From: an uncultured Oscillospiraceae bacterium
Lineage (GTDB): Bacteria > Bacillota > Clostridia > Oscillospirales > Oscillospiraceae
NCBI GenBank assembly: GCA_900768135.1
Contig: CAAGBT010000088.1
Location: 1-64,000, forward strand
Reading direction: 5' to 3'
Length of the DNA stretch: 64,000 nucleotides
The notes beneath the pieces were generated by a model. That model saw only the letters and a program-made list of their open reading frames with translations, was not told the origin of the DNA and did not search any database. Below are positions 39,902 through 48,769 of this stretch, piece after piece. Both the position numbers and the translations under genes were made by a program. Positions within the stretch are counted from its first letter, which is position 1, and every line of letters starts with the position of its first letter.

Positions 39902-40186
39902 TTACTGCTTTGCGTTTCTGGTCTCCTCACGCACGGTGCGCTTCAGCTCGATCTGCTCCTTTGCGGCCTTGACGCGCGCGTCTGCCGCCTCCTTCTTGAT
40001 GGAAAGCTCCGCAAGAACCGCATCCTTCTTCGCGCCGAGGTATTCCTTTGCTTCGTCAATGGCTTCGTCAAGCTCCAGATCCTTGACCTGTTCCTTGATT
40101 TCCTTCGCATTTTCTTCGATCGCGGTGTGGATCTCCTTGCCAAGCGCCTTTGCGGCCGCCTTGACTTCCTCCTGGTTCTTCAGCAT
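39902..40186 (-). CDS. small charged coiled-coil protein of unknown function
   Basis: I do not recognise this 94-residue protein. It is almost entirely helical-looking, very rich in Lys, Glu and Ala (KEIHTAIEENAKEIKEQVKD, then DEAIDEAKEYLGAKKDAVLA) with heptad-like spacing and no Cys or Trp, so a coiled coil or phasin-like helix bundle is expected. AAAGGAG (complement near 40196) precedes the ATG. It lies 31 bases downstream of groEL on the same strand, so it may share the CIRCE-controlled transcript, perhaps as a stress-related accessory protein. Confidence 0.7.
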   Translation of the reverse strand: MLKNQEEVKAAAKALGKEIHTAIEENAKEIKEQVKDLELDEAIDEAKEYLGAKKDAVLAELSIKKEAADARVKAAKEQIELKRTVREETRNAKQ

Positions 40187-40217
40187 GATGGGACTCCTTT
40201 CTTAAAAGCGGGTGGTT

Positions 40218-41849
<1,632 letters not shown>

Positions 41850-41868
41850 AATTCATTACCTCCTCTAA

Positions 41869-42153
41869 TTACTCTACGATGGCGAGAATGTCGCCCTGGC
41901 GGACGACCACATACTCCTCATCGTCCAGCTTGACCTCGGTGCCGGTGTACTTGCTGGTGATCACCTTGTCGCCGGGCTTAACGGTCATCACAACGTCGTG
42001 GCCGTCCACCATACCGCCGGGGCCGACGGAAATCACTTCGGCAACGGTGGGCTTTTCCTTTGCGCTGGCGGTCAGGATGATGCCGCCCTTGGTGGTCTCT
42101 TCGGTCTCGACCATCTTGAGGATGACGCGATCGGCAAGCGGTGTGAGTTTCAT
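41869..42153 (-). CDS. groES: co-chaperonin GroES (Hsp10)
   Basis: The 94-residue protein has the GroES start (MKLTPLADRVILKMVETEETTKGGI with the mobile loop) and the roof/core strands VEVISVGPGG-like and DKVITSKYTGTEVKL, ending in VRQGDILAIVE. It caps GroEL. The gene begins 48 bases after the CIRCE operator and is followed directly by groEL. Confidence 0.98.
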   Translation of the reverse strand: MKLTPLADRVILKMVETEETTKGGIILTASAKEKPTVAEVISVGPGGMVDGHDVVMTVKPGDKVITSKYTGTEVKLDDEEYVVVRQGDILAIVE

Positions 42154-42200
42154 AGCTTGTGCCTCCTTATATATTTAAAAATCATAAACGCTTCCGGAGG

Positions 42201-42227
42201 TTAGCACTCAAACTTGCAGAGTGCTAA
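42201..42227 (-). promoter_or_regulatory. CIRCE operator (HrcA-binding site)
   Basis: TTAGCACTC and GAGTGCTAA form the perfect nine-base inverted repeat with the standard nine-base centre. It lies between the groES promoter and start, so repression by HrcA is expected; hrcA itself is not in the window. Confidence 0.98.
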
Positions 42228-42238
42228 CCAACGGTGCT

Positions 42239-42267
42239 ATCATAGCGCAAGCCGTTCCTATTTGCAA
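42239..42267 (-). promoter_or_regulatory. groESL promoter
   Basis: On the minus strand TTGCAA (42262-42267) and TATGAT (42239-42244) have a 17-base spacer, just upstream of CIRCE. Confidence 0.85.
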
Positions 42268-42363
42268 GGGGTATTTTGGCAAATTCCTAAAAATTCACAG
42301 CTTATTCAAAAACTCCCCGGCGCGGCCGCGCCTGCCGGCATCGGGATGCAGCCGCTTTTCCGG

Positions 42364-42411
42364 CAGAAGAAAGCGGTATGGCTTTCGCCATACCGCTTTC
42401 TTCTGTTTTTT
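42364..42411. terminator. hairpin after the lipid kinase gene
   Basis: A 19-base perfect stem (42364-42382 with 42387-42405) abuts the kinase stop codon. The T-run is on the plus strand; on the minus strand the stem itself follows the stop. Confidence 0.75.
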
Positions 42412-43351
42412 ACCGCGCCGTGGCGTCCGGGTCGCAGCCGGCCGGCGCAAAAAAGTTGAGCTTTTTGTCTGAAAGACGGAGCATCACGCCGCTGGAATGA
42501 AAGCACTCGCCGTCCAGACAGGTAACGAGGTCGCCGCGCACCGGCTCGATCCGCACCGTCTTCGCCTGCACCACGCGGATGATCTCCTGCGGGAGCTTTT
42601 TGTAGTTGCCGGCAGAATAGTCGCTGAAGAGCATGGCAAAGCGCAGCTTGGGGATATTGCGCACCAGCACCGTATGCAGCACGCCGTCCGTCATGCGCGC
42701 CTCGGGAACGGGCGTAGAGCCGCCGCCGTAGTAGCGCCCGTTGCACATGGAAACAAGGGCAAAATCATCCTCCAGCACCTCGTCGTCCAGCGTAACGCGC
42801 CAGCGCTGGCCGATACCGCGGAAGAGGAAATTGACCGCAACGCTGACAAGATAGCTTCCGCGCCCCGAAAGCATCGGAGAGGAGCTGAAATCGTGTACGC
42901 TCTCGGCCACGCGCGCATCAATGCCCGTGCAGGCGATCGTCAGGCATTCTTTCCCGTTGCAGTCGATCAGATCGAGCGGCGTTACCGGGCCGTTCCACAG
43001 GTTCTCTGCATTGAGGAACAGCGGCATTGCATCGGCGCCGAAGTTTTTAAGAAAATCATTGCCCGTGCCGATGGGGATGCAGGTCATCGCAGCGTTATCG
43101 AAGCCTGCAATGCCGTTGGCAATCTCGTTGACCGTACCGTCGCCGCCGCAGGCGTAAAAGCGGACGTAATCCCCCGTTTCGGCAATGGCGCGCGTCAGCG
43201 TGGTGGCGTGTCCCCGCGAATTGGTCAGCATACATTCCACATCGAGATCGTGTTTTTTCCGCAGAGCCTCCGCCATGGCGTAGACGCGCTGACGGCCGTC
43301 CTTTTTGCCGGCGGCCGGGTTGATAATAAAAATATGCTTCAAAAAGCTCAC
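42410..43351 (-). CDS. diacylglycerol kinase/YegS-family lipid kinase
   Basis: The 313-residue protein has the family's catalytic N-terminal domain: IINPAAGKKDGRQR (residues about 9-22), FYACGGDGTVNEIANGI (the GGDGT nucleotide-binding motif) and CIPIGTGNDFLKNFG. The C-terminal beta-sandwich contains LVSMCNGRYYGGG and ends with a DGE-containing strand (LDGECFHSSG). In Gram-positive bacteria such enzymes (DgkB, BmrU, YegS-type) phosphorylate diacylglycerol or related lipids. Transcribed alone, opposite no partner. Substrate lipid is unspecified. Confidence 0.93.
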   Translation of the reverse strand: MSFLKHIFIINPAAGKKDGRQRVYAMAEALRKKHDLDVECMLTNSRGHATTLTRAIAETGDYVRFYACGGDGTVNEIANGIAGFDNAAMTCIPIGTGNDFLKNFGADAMPLFLNAENLWNGPVTPLDLIDCNGKECLTIACTGIDARVAESVHDFSSSPMLSGRGSYLVSVAVNFLFRGIGQRWRVTLDDEVLEDDFALVSMCNGRYYGGGSTPVPEARMTDGVLHTVLVRNIPKLRFAMLFSDYSAGNYKKLPQEIIRVVQAKTVRIEPVRGDLVTCLDGECFHSSGVMLRLSDKKLNFFAPAGCDPDATAR

Positions 43352-43462
43352 TCCCGCTCTGTCGATCGCGTTGTAATTATCCTTATCCTATATATAATAC
43401 CGCAGTGCGCCGGAAAAGGAAATGGACAGAGTGTTAAGAGAGTGTAAAAATTCCTGCGGCAG

Positions 43463-43498
43463 CAAAAAAGAAGGCGTTCCCACAGGGAACGCCTTCTG
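43463..43498 (-). terminator. terminator after the 2-hydroxyacid dehydrogenase gene
   Basis: AGAAGGCGTTCCC / GGGAACGCCTTCT form a 13-base stem with a three-base loop and TTTTTT follows on the minus strand. Confidence 0.9.
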
Positions 43499-43518
43499 TA
43501 AGGCGGGGAAAGAATCGC

Positions 43519-44493
43519 TTAGAACTTGGGCTTCTGGGCCTTGACCTGGGGCTCCTTACCGTTGCAGACGGCAACGATATCGTTGGCAACGCTGGTGCAG
43601 CAGTTCAGAACGCTCTGCTCGGTGGTAGCGGCCATGTGCGGGGTCATGATCACGTTGTCAAGGTCGAACAGCTCGCGGCTGGACTCCTGAATGGGTTCAT
43701 GTTCGAACACGTCGAGACCGGCCTGGAACAGGGTGCCGTCCTTCAGGCACTCGACCAGCTCGTTCTCCTTGATGAGAGCTCCGCGCGCGCAGTTGATGAA
43801 GGAAGCGGTGGGCTTCATCCAGCTGAACTGCTCACGGCCGATGGAATGCTCCGTGGAGGGAACGACGGGCAGATGCACGGACACGAAGTCAGCCTGCTCC
43901 CAGACCTCCTTGGCGGTGGCCTTCAGCTCGCACAGATCGCCGAGCTTATCCTGCGTCATGTACGGATCGTAGCCGATGACCTTCATGCCGAAGCCGTTCT
44001 TGCACTTCTGCATGGCAAGCTGGGAGATACGGCCGCAGCCGATCATACCAAGGGTCTTGCCGCCGAGCTCGTAGGTGTGTTCCATGCCCATGCGGACGAG
44101 GAAGTTGCCGCCGCGGAACTGACGGTCAACGTAGGTGAAGCGCTTGGCGCACATGAGCATCAGCATGACGGCGTGTTCAGCAACGGCGTTGGCGTTGCCG
44201 GCGGGCGCGTAGACGACGGTGATGTCCTTGGCGTGGGCATGGTCCATGTCGATGTTGTCGAGGCCGGCGCCCTGCTTGCCGATGACCTTGAGGTTCTTGC
44301 AGGTGTCCATCATCTTAGCGGTGATGGGTTCCGTGCGGCACATGATGGCGTCGGGCTGGAACTCGGCAAGCTCCTTAACGTAAGTCTCCTCGTCGTTGTG
44401 GCTGCACAGCTTCACTTCAAAGTCGTTGGACTCGAAGATGTGGGTTGCGACCTCGTTGAGTTCGATGGTGTAGTAAACCTTGAACTTTGCCAT
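43519..44493 (-). CDS. D-isomer-specific 2-hydroxyacid dehydrogenase (SerA-like)
   Basis: The 324-residue protein has the NAD-binding motif LGGKTLGMIGCGRISQLAMQ (about residues 145-165) and the catalytic trio Arg in INCARGALI, Glu in FEHEPIQ and His in MTPHMAATT. These enzymes interconvert 2-keto and D-2-hydroxy acids, for example 3-phosphoglycerate or hydroxypyruvate. It lacks a C-terminal ACT domain and no serC neighbour is present, so a role other than serine synthesis is possible. GAGAGGAG lies nine to ten bases before the ATG. It is flanked by terminators and transcribed alone. Confidence 0.9.
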   Translation of the reverse strand: MAKFKVYYTIELNEVATHIFESNDFEVKLCSHNDEETYVKELAEFQPDAIMCRTEPITAKMMDTCKNLKVIGKQGAGLDNIDMDHAHAKDITVVYAPAGNANAVAEHAVMLMLMCAKRFTYVDRQFRGGNFLVRMGMEHTYELGGKTLGMIGCGRISQLAMQKCKNGFGMKVIGYDPYMTQDKLGDLCELKATAKEVWEQADFVSVHLPVVPSTEHSIGREQFSWMKPTASFINCARGALIKENELVECLKDGTLFQAGLDVFEHEPIQESSRELFDLDNVIMTPHMAATTEQSVLNCCTSVANDIVAVCNGKEPQVKAQKPKF

Positions 44494-44678
44494 GATAAAA
44501 ATCTCCTCTCAAAAATTATTTATTTCATCCATGATATTATCCAGTTCTTTTATTATACCTTTCACTCTGCACAAAAGCAAGCGCTTTCCGCAAAGTTTTG
44601 CAGGAATTGATTCAATTATTTGATGACATTGATTCGTTTTGACGATTTGCCGTCATGGCGTTCTTTCCCCCGCAGCAA

Positions 44679-44722
44679 GCAGGGCGTTCTCCCTTGCAGG
44701 AGAACACCCTGCGCCGCTTTTT
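44679..44722. terminator. hairpin downstream of the HutG-like gene
   Basis: GCAGGGCGTTCTCC and GGAGAACACCCTGC pair (one C-A mismatch) across TTGCA, followed by GCCGCTTTTTG on the plus strand, 13-50 bases beyond the minus-strand stop at 44735. The direction of use is uncertain. Confidence 0.6.
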
Positions 44723-44734
44723 GCAGCACAGCGG

Positions 44735-45742
44735 TCAAACGCTCAGGCCGCTGAGCCGGCTGAGCGTATTGACCACGGCGAAAATGATCACCGCGCCGAG
44801 ATTTGCCGTGGTGTTATCCTGGTCGAAGCGCGGCGAGATCTCGCAGATATCGAAGCCGCGCACCTTGCGCGTGCGCAGAACGTGCTTCAAAAGCGGCAGC
44901 ACGGCCTCCGGGTCAAGCCCAAGCGACTGCGGCGCGCTCACGCCCGGCGCAAACGCGGACGAGAATACGTCCGTGCATACGGTGATGTACGCATCGCGGC
45001 ACTGGTAAAGGTACTGATCCAGCCGCTCGAGGATGGATTCGAGGTTTGAACTCTGCACCTCCTTGGCCAGCACATAGTCCACGCCCAGCTCCTGCGCCTT
45101 TTTGAAGAGGCTCACCGTGTTGCTGTGCTGCTGGATGCCGATGGGGAAATAGTGGTAGGGCGTTCCCTCGGCGCGGCACACATCCGCGATCTGGCGGAAC
45201 ATCGTGCCGGAGGAATTGCCCGTGTCATAGGGGCGCAGGTCGAAATGCGCGTCAAAGTTGACAATGCCCAGCTCCGGCGTTTCGCCCCTGTCCTTCAAGT
45301 AGTTGTGCTGCCCCTGAAAATGCCCGAAGGTCGTCTCGTGTCCGCCGCCCAGCACAATGGGGAACAGTCTGCGGCGCAGGATCTCCTCCACGGCAAGCCC
45401 CAGCTCGCGCTGCCCCTCCTCCAGCGAGATATCATCGCAGATGACGTCGCCGGCGTCGAACAGGCCGACCTCCTGCGAAAACGTGCAGGGAAGGCCCGAC
45501 ATCTGCGCGCGCACAAAGTCCGGCGCGAGCGCCGTGCCGGTGCGTCCCTTGTTGCGCGCAACGCCCTTGTCGCTGCAAAAGCCCACAAAGGCAAAGCCGA
45601 GCTTGCCGGCAAACGGCGCGCCGCCGTCGTTCAGGTCAAGCGGCCTGACCCACTGATGCCAGCGGAAGGCCTCGTAATCGGTCTCGCTGTCTACGCGCCC
45701 CTTCCAGCTGTCCATGGCGCTGACATAATGATCCAAAAGCAT
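44735..45742 (-). CDS. hutG: formimidoylglutamase-like ureohydrolase (arginase family)
   Basis: The 335-residue protein has the manganese-site motifs of the ureohydrolase superfamily: GGGHETTFGH, NFDAHFDLRP and TVCTDVFSSAFAPGVSAPQ. The last segment and the C-terminal EISPRFDQDNTTANLGA fit formimidoylglutamase (HutG, formiminoglutamate to glutamate and formamide) better than arginase or agmatinase. In CTDVF the first of the two usual metal-binding aspartates is Cys. No other hut gene is nearby; it lies 18 bases after lepA and probably shares its transcript. Exact substrate is therefore unproven. Confidence 0.8.
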   Translation of the reverse strand: MLLDHYVSAMDSWKGRVDSETDYEAFRWHQWVRPLDLNDGGAPFAGKLGFAFVGFCSDKGVARNKGRTGTALAPDFVRAQMSGLPCTFSQEVGLFDAGDVICDDISLEEGQRELGLAVEEILRRRLFPIVLGGGHETTFGHFQGQHNYLKDRGETPELGIVNFDAHFDLRPYDTGNSSGTMFRQIADVCRAEGTPYHYFPIGIQQHSNTVSLFKKAQELGVDYVLAKEVQSSNLESILERLDQYLYQCRDAYITVCTDVFSSAFAPGVSAPQSLGLDPEAVLPLLKHVLRTRKVRGFDICEISPRFDQDNTTANLGAVIIFAVVNTLSRLSGLSV

Positions 45743-45760
45743 ATCTGATCGCTCTCCTTT

Positions 45761-47563
45761 TTATTCGTCCAGCTTGAGGACGGCGAGGAACGCCTCCGTC
45801 GGCACCTGCACGGTGCCGAGCGAGCGCATCTTCTTTTTGCCCTCCTTCTGCTTTTCCAGCAGCTTTTTCTTTCGTGTGATGTCACCGCCGTAGCACTTGG
45901 CCAGCACGTCCTTGCGCATGGCCTTCACGGTCTCGCGCGCGATGATGCGCCCGCCGATGGCCGCCTGAATGGGGACCTCAAAGAGCTGGCGGGGGATATT
46001 GTCCTTCAGCTTTTCGCACAGCTTCCGCGCGCGGGCGTAGGCCTTGTCCTTGTGCGCAATGAAGGAAAGCGCGTCCACCTGGTCGCCGTTGAGCAGGATA
46101 TCGACCTTGACCAGCTCGCTCGGCCGGTAGCCGGAAAGCTCATAGTCAAGCGAGGCGTAGCCCTTGGTGTTGGCCTTGAGCGTGTCGAAAAAGTCGTAGA
46201 TGATCTCGTTGAGCGGCATCTCGTAGTGCATCTCAACAAGGTAGGTGTCGAGATACTGCATATCCTTGAATTCGCCGCGGCGGTCCTGGCACATGGGCAT
46301 GATGTTGCCCACATAGTCCGGCGGCGTGACGATCGTCACCTTGACGTAGGGTTCCTCCGCGCGCTCGATATGCGCGGGATCGGGGTAGTTGTGCGGGTTA
46401 TCCACGCGCAGCATCGTGCCGTCGGTCTTGTAGACCTCGTAGATGACGCTTGGGAGCGTGGTGACAAGGTCGAGGTCGAACTCGCGCTCCAGGCGCTCCT
46501 GAATGACCTCCATGTGCAGCATCCCAAGGAAGCCGCAGCGGAAGCCGAAGCCCAGCGCAACGGAGGATTCCGGCTCGAACGTCAGCGAGGCGTCGTTGAG
46601 CTGGAGCTTTTCCAGCGCGTCGCGCAGGTCGGGATACTTGCTGCCGTCCTCGGTGTAAATGCCGCAGTAGACCATCGAGCGCACCCTGCGGTAGCCCGGC
46701 AGCGGCTCGGCCGCGGGATTTTCCGCACCCGTGACCGTATCGCCGATCTGCGTTTCATGCACGTCCTTGATGCTGGCGGTAAAGTAGCCGACCTGGCCGG
46801 CCTCGAGCTGCTTTGTCGCCTCCATGCCCAGCGGGCGCATCACGCCGCACTCCACTACCTTGAACACAGCGCCCGTCGCCATCATTTTCACTTCCATGCC
46901 CGGGCAGAGCGTGCCGTCCTTCAGGCGCATATACACGATCACGCCGCGGTAAGCGTCGTAATAGCTGTCGAAGATCAGCGCGCGCAGCGGCGCGGACGGG
47001 TCTCCCTTGGGGCAGGGGAGGTTCTGCACGATGTCTTCCAGCACTGCGTCGATGTTGATCCCCATTTTGGCGGAGATCTCCGGCGCATCCTCGGCGGGGA
47101 TCGCCAGAATGTCCTCGATCTCCTGCTTGACGCGCGCAGGATCGGCGGCGGGCAGGTCGATCTTGTTGATCACGGGGCGGATCTCCAGGTCGTGTTCCAT
47201 GGCAAGGTAGGTGTTCGCCAGCGTCTGCGCCTCGATGCCCTGCGAGGCGTCCACCACCAGCAGCGCGCCCTCGCACGCCGCCAGCGAGCGCGAGACCTCG
47301 TAGTTGAAGTCCACATGGCCCGGCGTGTCGATCAGGTTCAGCGTATAGACCTCGCCGTCGGCGGCGGTATAGTCGAACGTGACGGCGCGGGCCTTGATGG
47401 TGATGCCGCGCTCCCGCTCCAAATCCATGTTGTCGAGGATCTGATCCTCCATCTCGCGCGCGGAAACGGCGTTGCACTTTTCAAGCAGCCTGTCTGCCAG
47501 CGTGGACTTGCCGTGGTCGATATGCGCGATGATGCTGAAATTGCGGATGTTCTTTTCGTTCAT
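45761..47563 (-). CDS. lepA: elongation factor 4 (LepA)
   Basis: LepA is a ribosome-bound GTPase that affects translation elongation or ribosome assembly. The 600-residue protein shows the G1 motif IIAHIDHGKSTLADRL (about residues 10-25), RGITIKARAV, DTPGHVDF, NKID and the LepA-specific C-terminal domain (LGTVQVPTEAFLAVLK). ATG 47563 has GAGGAAG seven bases upstream; the frame's earlier ATG is inside the preceding gene's end. It follows the XRE regulator gene by ten bases. Confidence 0.97.
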   Translation of the reverse strand: MNEKNIRNFSIIAHIDHGKSTLADRLLEKCNAVSAREMEDQILDNMDLERERGITIKARAVTFDYTAADGEVYTLNLIDTPGHVDFNYEVSRSLAACEGALLVVDASQGIEAQTLANTYLAMEHDLEIRPVINKIDLPAADPARVKQEIEDILAIPAEDAPEISAKMGINIDAVLEDIVQNLPCPKGDPSAPLRALIFDSYYDAYRGVIVYMRLKDGTLCPGMEVKMMATGAVFKVVECGVMRPLGMEATKQLEAGQVGYFTASIKDVHETQIGDTVTGAENPAAEPLPGYRRVRSMVYCGIYTEDGSKYPDLRDALEKLQLNDASLTFEPESSVALGFGFRCGFLGMLHMEVIQERLEREFDLDLVTTLPSVIYEVYKTDGTMLRVDNPHNYPDPAHIERAEEPYVKVTIVTPPDYVGNIMPMCQDRRGEFKDMQYLDTYLVEMHYEMPLNEIIYDFFDTLKANTKGYASLDYELSGYRPSELVKVDILLNGDQVDALSFIAHKDKAYARARKLCEKLKDNIPRQLFEVPIQAAIGGRIIARETVKAMRKDVLAKCYGGDITRKKKLLEKQKEGKKKMRSLGTVQVPTEAFLAVLKLDE

Positions 47564-47573
47564 ATGTTCTTCC

Positions 47574-48254
47574 TCATTTCCTGCCAAGCAGGGAATTCGT
47601 CTTTTCCTCGGTGCTGTGCAGCACCTGCGTCACGCTCTGCATCAGCCCCGGATAGAGCGCGGCCAGCGTTTCGTCCTCCATCGCAGGGAAAAGCGCGCCG
47701 TCCTCCGTCATCTGTGCAAGCGAGGAGGCGTAGGCAACGTAGTCCGCGCGCATCTGCGCATCGACCGCGCCGGTCTGATATGCGGCAGCGCCAAGGGAGA
47801 AGTACTCCTCCTTGCCGCCGCAGGCGCGGTGCAGCGCGCGGTAGAGCTGGTAGAGCGCGCCGCCAAGGTATCCCCCGGCAGAGGAGATGAGCGTGCGGTC
47901 GTTCGTGCGGCCCAGCAACTCAAACAGCACGCCCGCCGTGTTCGCCAGCATTTTCTTTTGCAGCGTGGCGGCAATGCTGCCCTTGAGCGTGCCCTTCTCG
48001 TCGCTCACGTCGTAGAGCGATTCCGCATCGATCATGCCGCCGTCGCGCGAAAGCGTGCGGCCCAGCAGATAGTCCGCCGAAACATGATAGTAGTCGCACG
48101 CGCGGGCCACAAAAGCCAGCCCCGGCTCGCGGATGCCGTTTTCGTAGTGGGACAGCAGCGCCTGCGAAATGCCAAGCTCCTTCGCGGCTTTGCGCTGGGA
48201 TATCCCCTTTTCCTGCCGCAGCAGGCCAAGGGTGCGTGGAAAGTCAGCGTTCAT
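47574..48254 (-). CDS. XRE-family transcriptional regulator
   Basis: The 226-residue protein has an N-terminal helix-turn-helix (residues about 5-62, LGLLRQEKGISQRKAAKELG and SQALLSHYENGIREPG, then VSADYLLGRT). The C-terminal 150 residues are helical with no domain I can name. The start is ATG 48254 with GAGGT six bases upstream; upstream frame extensions are spurious. It sits directly before lepA with a ten-base gap, which is not a standard lepA neighbour, so it may regulate this operon. It is downstream of a strong terminator. Confidence 0.88.
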   Translation of the reverse strand: MNADFPRTLGLLRQEKGISQRKAAKELGISQALLSHYENGIREPGLAFVARACDYYHVSADYLLGRTLSRDGGMIDAESLYDVSDEKGTLKGSIAATLQKKMLANTAGVLFELLGRTNDRTLISSAGGYLGGALYQLYRALHRACGGKEEYFSLGAAAYQTGAVDAQMRADYVAYASSLAQMTEDGALFPAMEDETLAALYPGLMQSVTQVLHSTEEKTNSLLGRK

Positions 48255-48340
48255 GGCAATACCTCGCAGATCAAAATACGGTAAGTTATAGTATATCGCC
48301 CTGATTACGGTTTGTAAACCGGAATTTTGCCGCAAAGCGC

Positions 48341-48378
48341 AAAAAAACGGGGCGCAGCGGCATCCGCCGCAGCGCCCC
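48341..48378 (-). terminator. terminator after the small membrane protein gene
   Basis: On the minus strand GGGGCGC-T-GCGGC pairs with GCCGC-T-GCGCCCC around a GGAT loop and is followed by GTTTTTTT, about 30 bases after the stop at 48407. Confidence 0.9.
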
Positions 48379-48406
48379 TTGTATAGAGGAGAAGAAACCA
48401 TCCTGT

Positions 48407-48679
48407 TCAGATCAGCACGCTCAGCAGCCATGCCAGCGCAATGCCGCCGGCGCCCACGCCGCACCACAGCGCCGGAGAACCGCGGCGCAGCAGATCCTTC
48501 GTGCGCGTCTGCGTGCGGCCGCAGCTGCGCGCCACGCGGCACGCCTCGTCCACCAAACGCTGCGCCGTTACGCCGCTGCGCGCGGCGGCATCGTTGCGCA
48601 CAATGAAGATCGCCTGTTCAAAAAGCTCCGTATCCGGCGAATCGACCACGATCACCCGTCTCGATGTCCCCCTGACCAA
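48407..48679 (-). CDS. small protein with C-terminal membrane anchor, unknown function
   Basis: The 90-residue protein starts at TTG 48679, eight bases after a good GGGAGGTG. It begins with a beta-rich RRVIVVDSPDTELFEQAIFI, continues with a helical region containing RLVDEACRVARSCG, and ends with a hydrophobic tail (LWCGVGAGGIALAWLLSVLI) that would insert in the membrane with the bulk of the protein in the cytoplasm. I do not know a function. It lies about 90 bases downstream of spoIIE on the same strand, so it could be co-expressed during sporulation. Confidence 0.72.
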   Translation of the reverse strand: MVRGTSRRVIVVDSPDTELFEQAIFIVRNDAAARSGVTAQRLVDEACRVARSCGRTQTRTKDLLRRGSPALWCGVGAGGIALAWLLSVLI

Positions 48680-48769
48680 TCCCGCAGCACCTCCCGATGG
48701 AAAACATTCTGCCTTCAGTATGCCCCGCGCCGGGCGCGCTATACCGGCCGGTGAAAATTTTTCCGCCCG

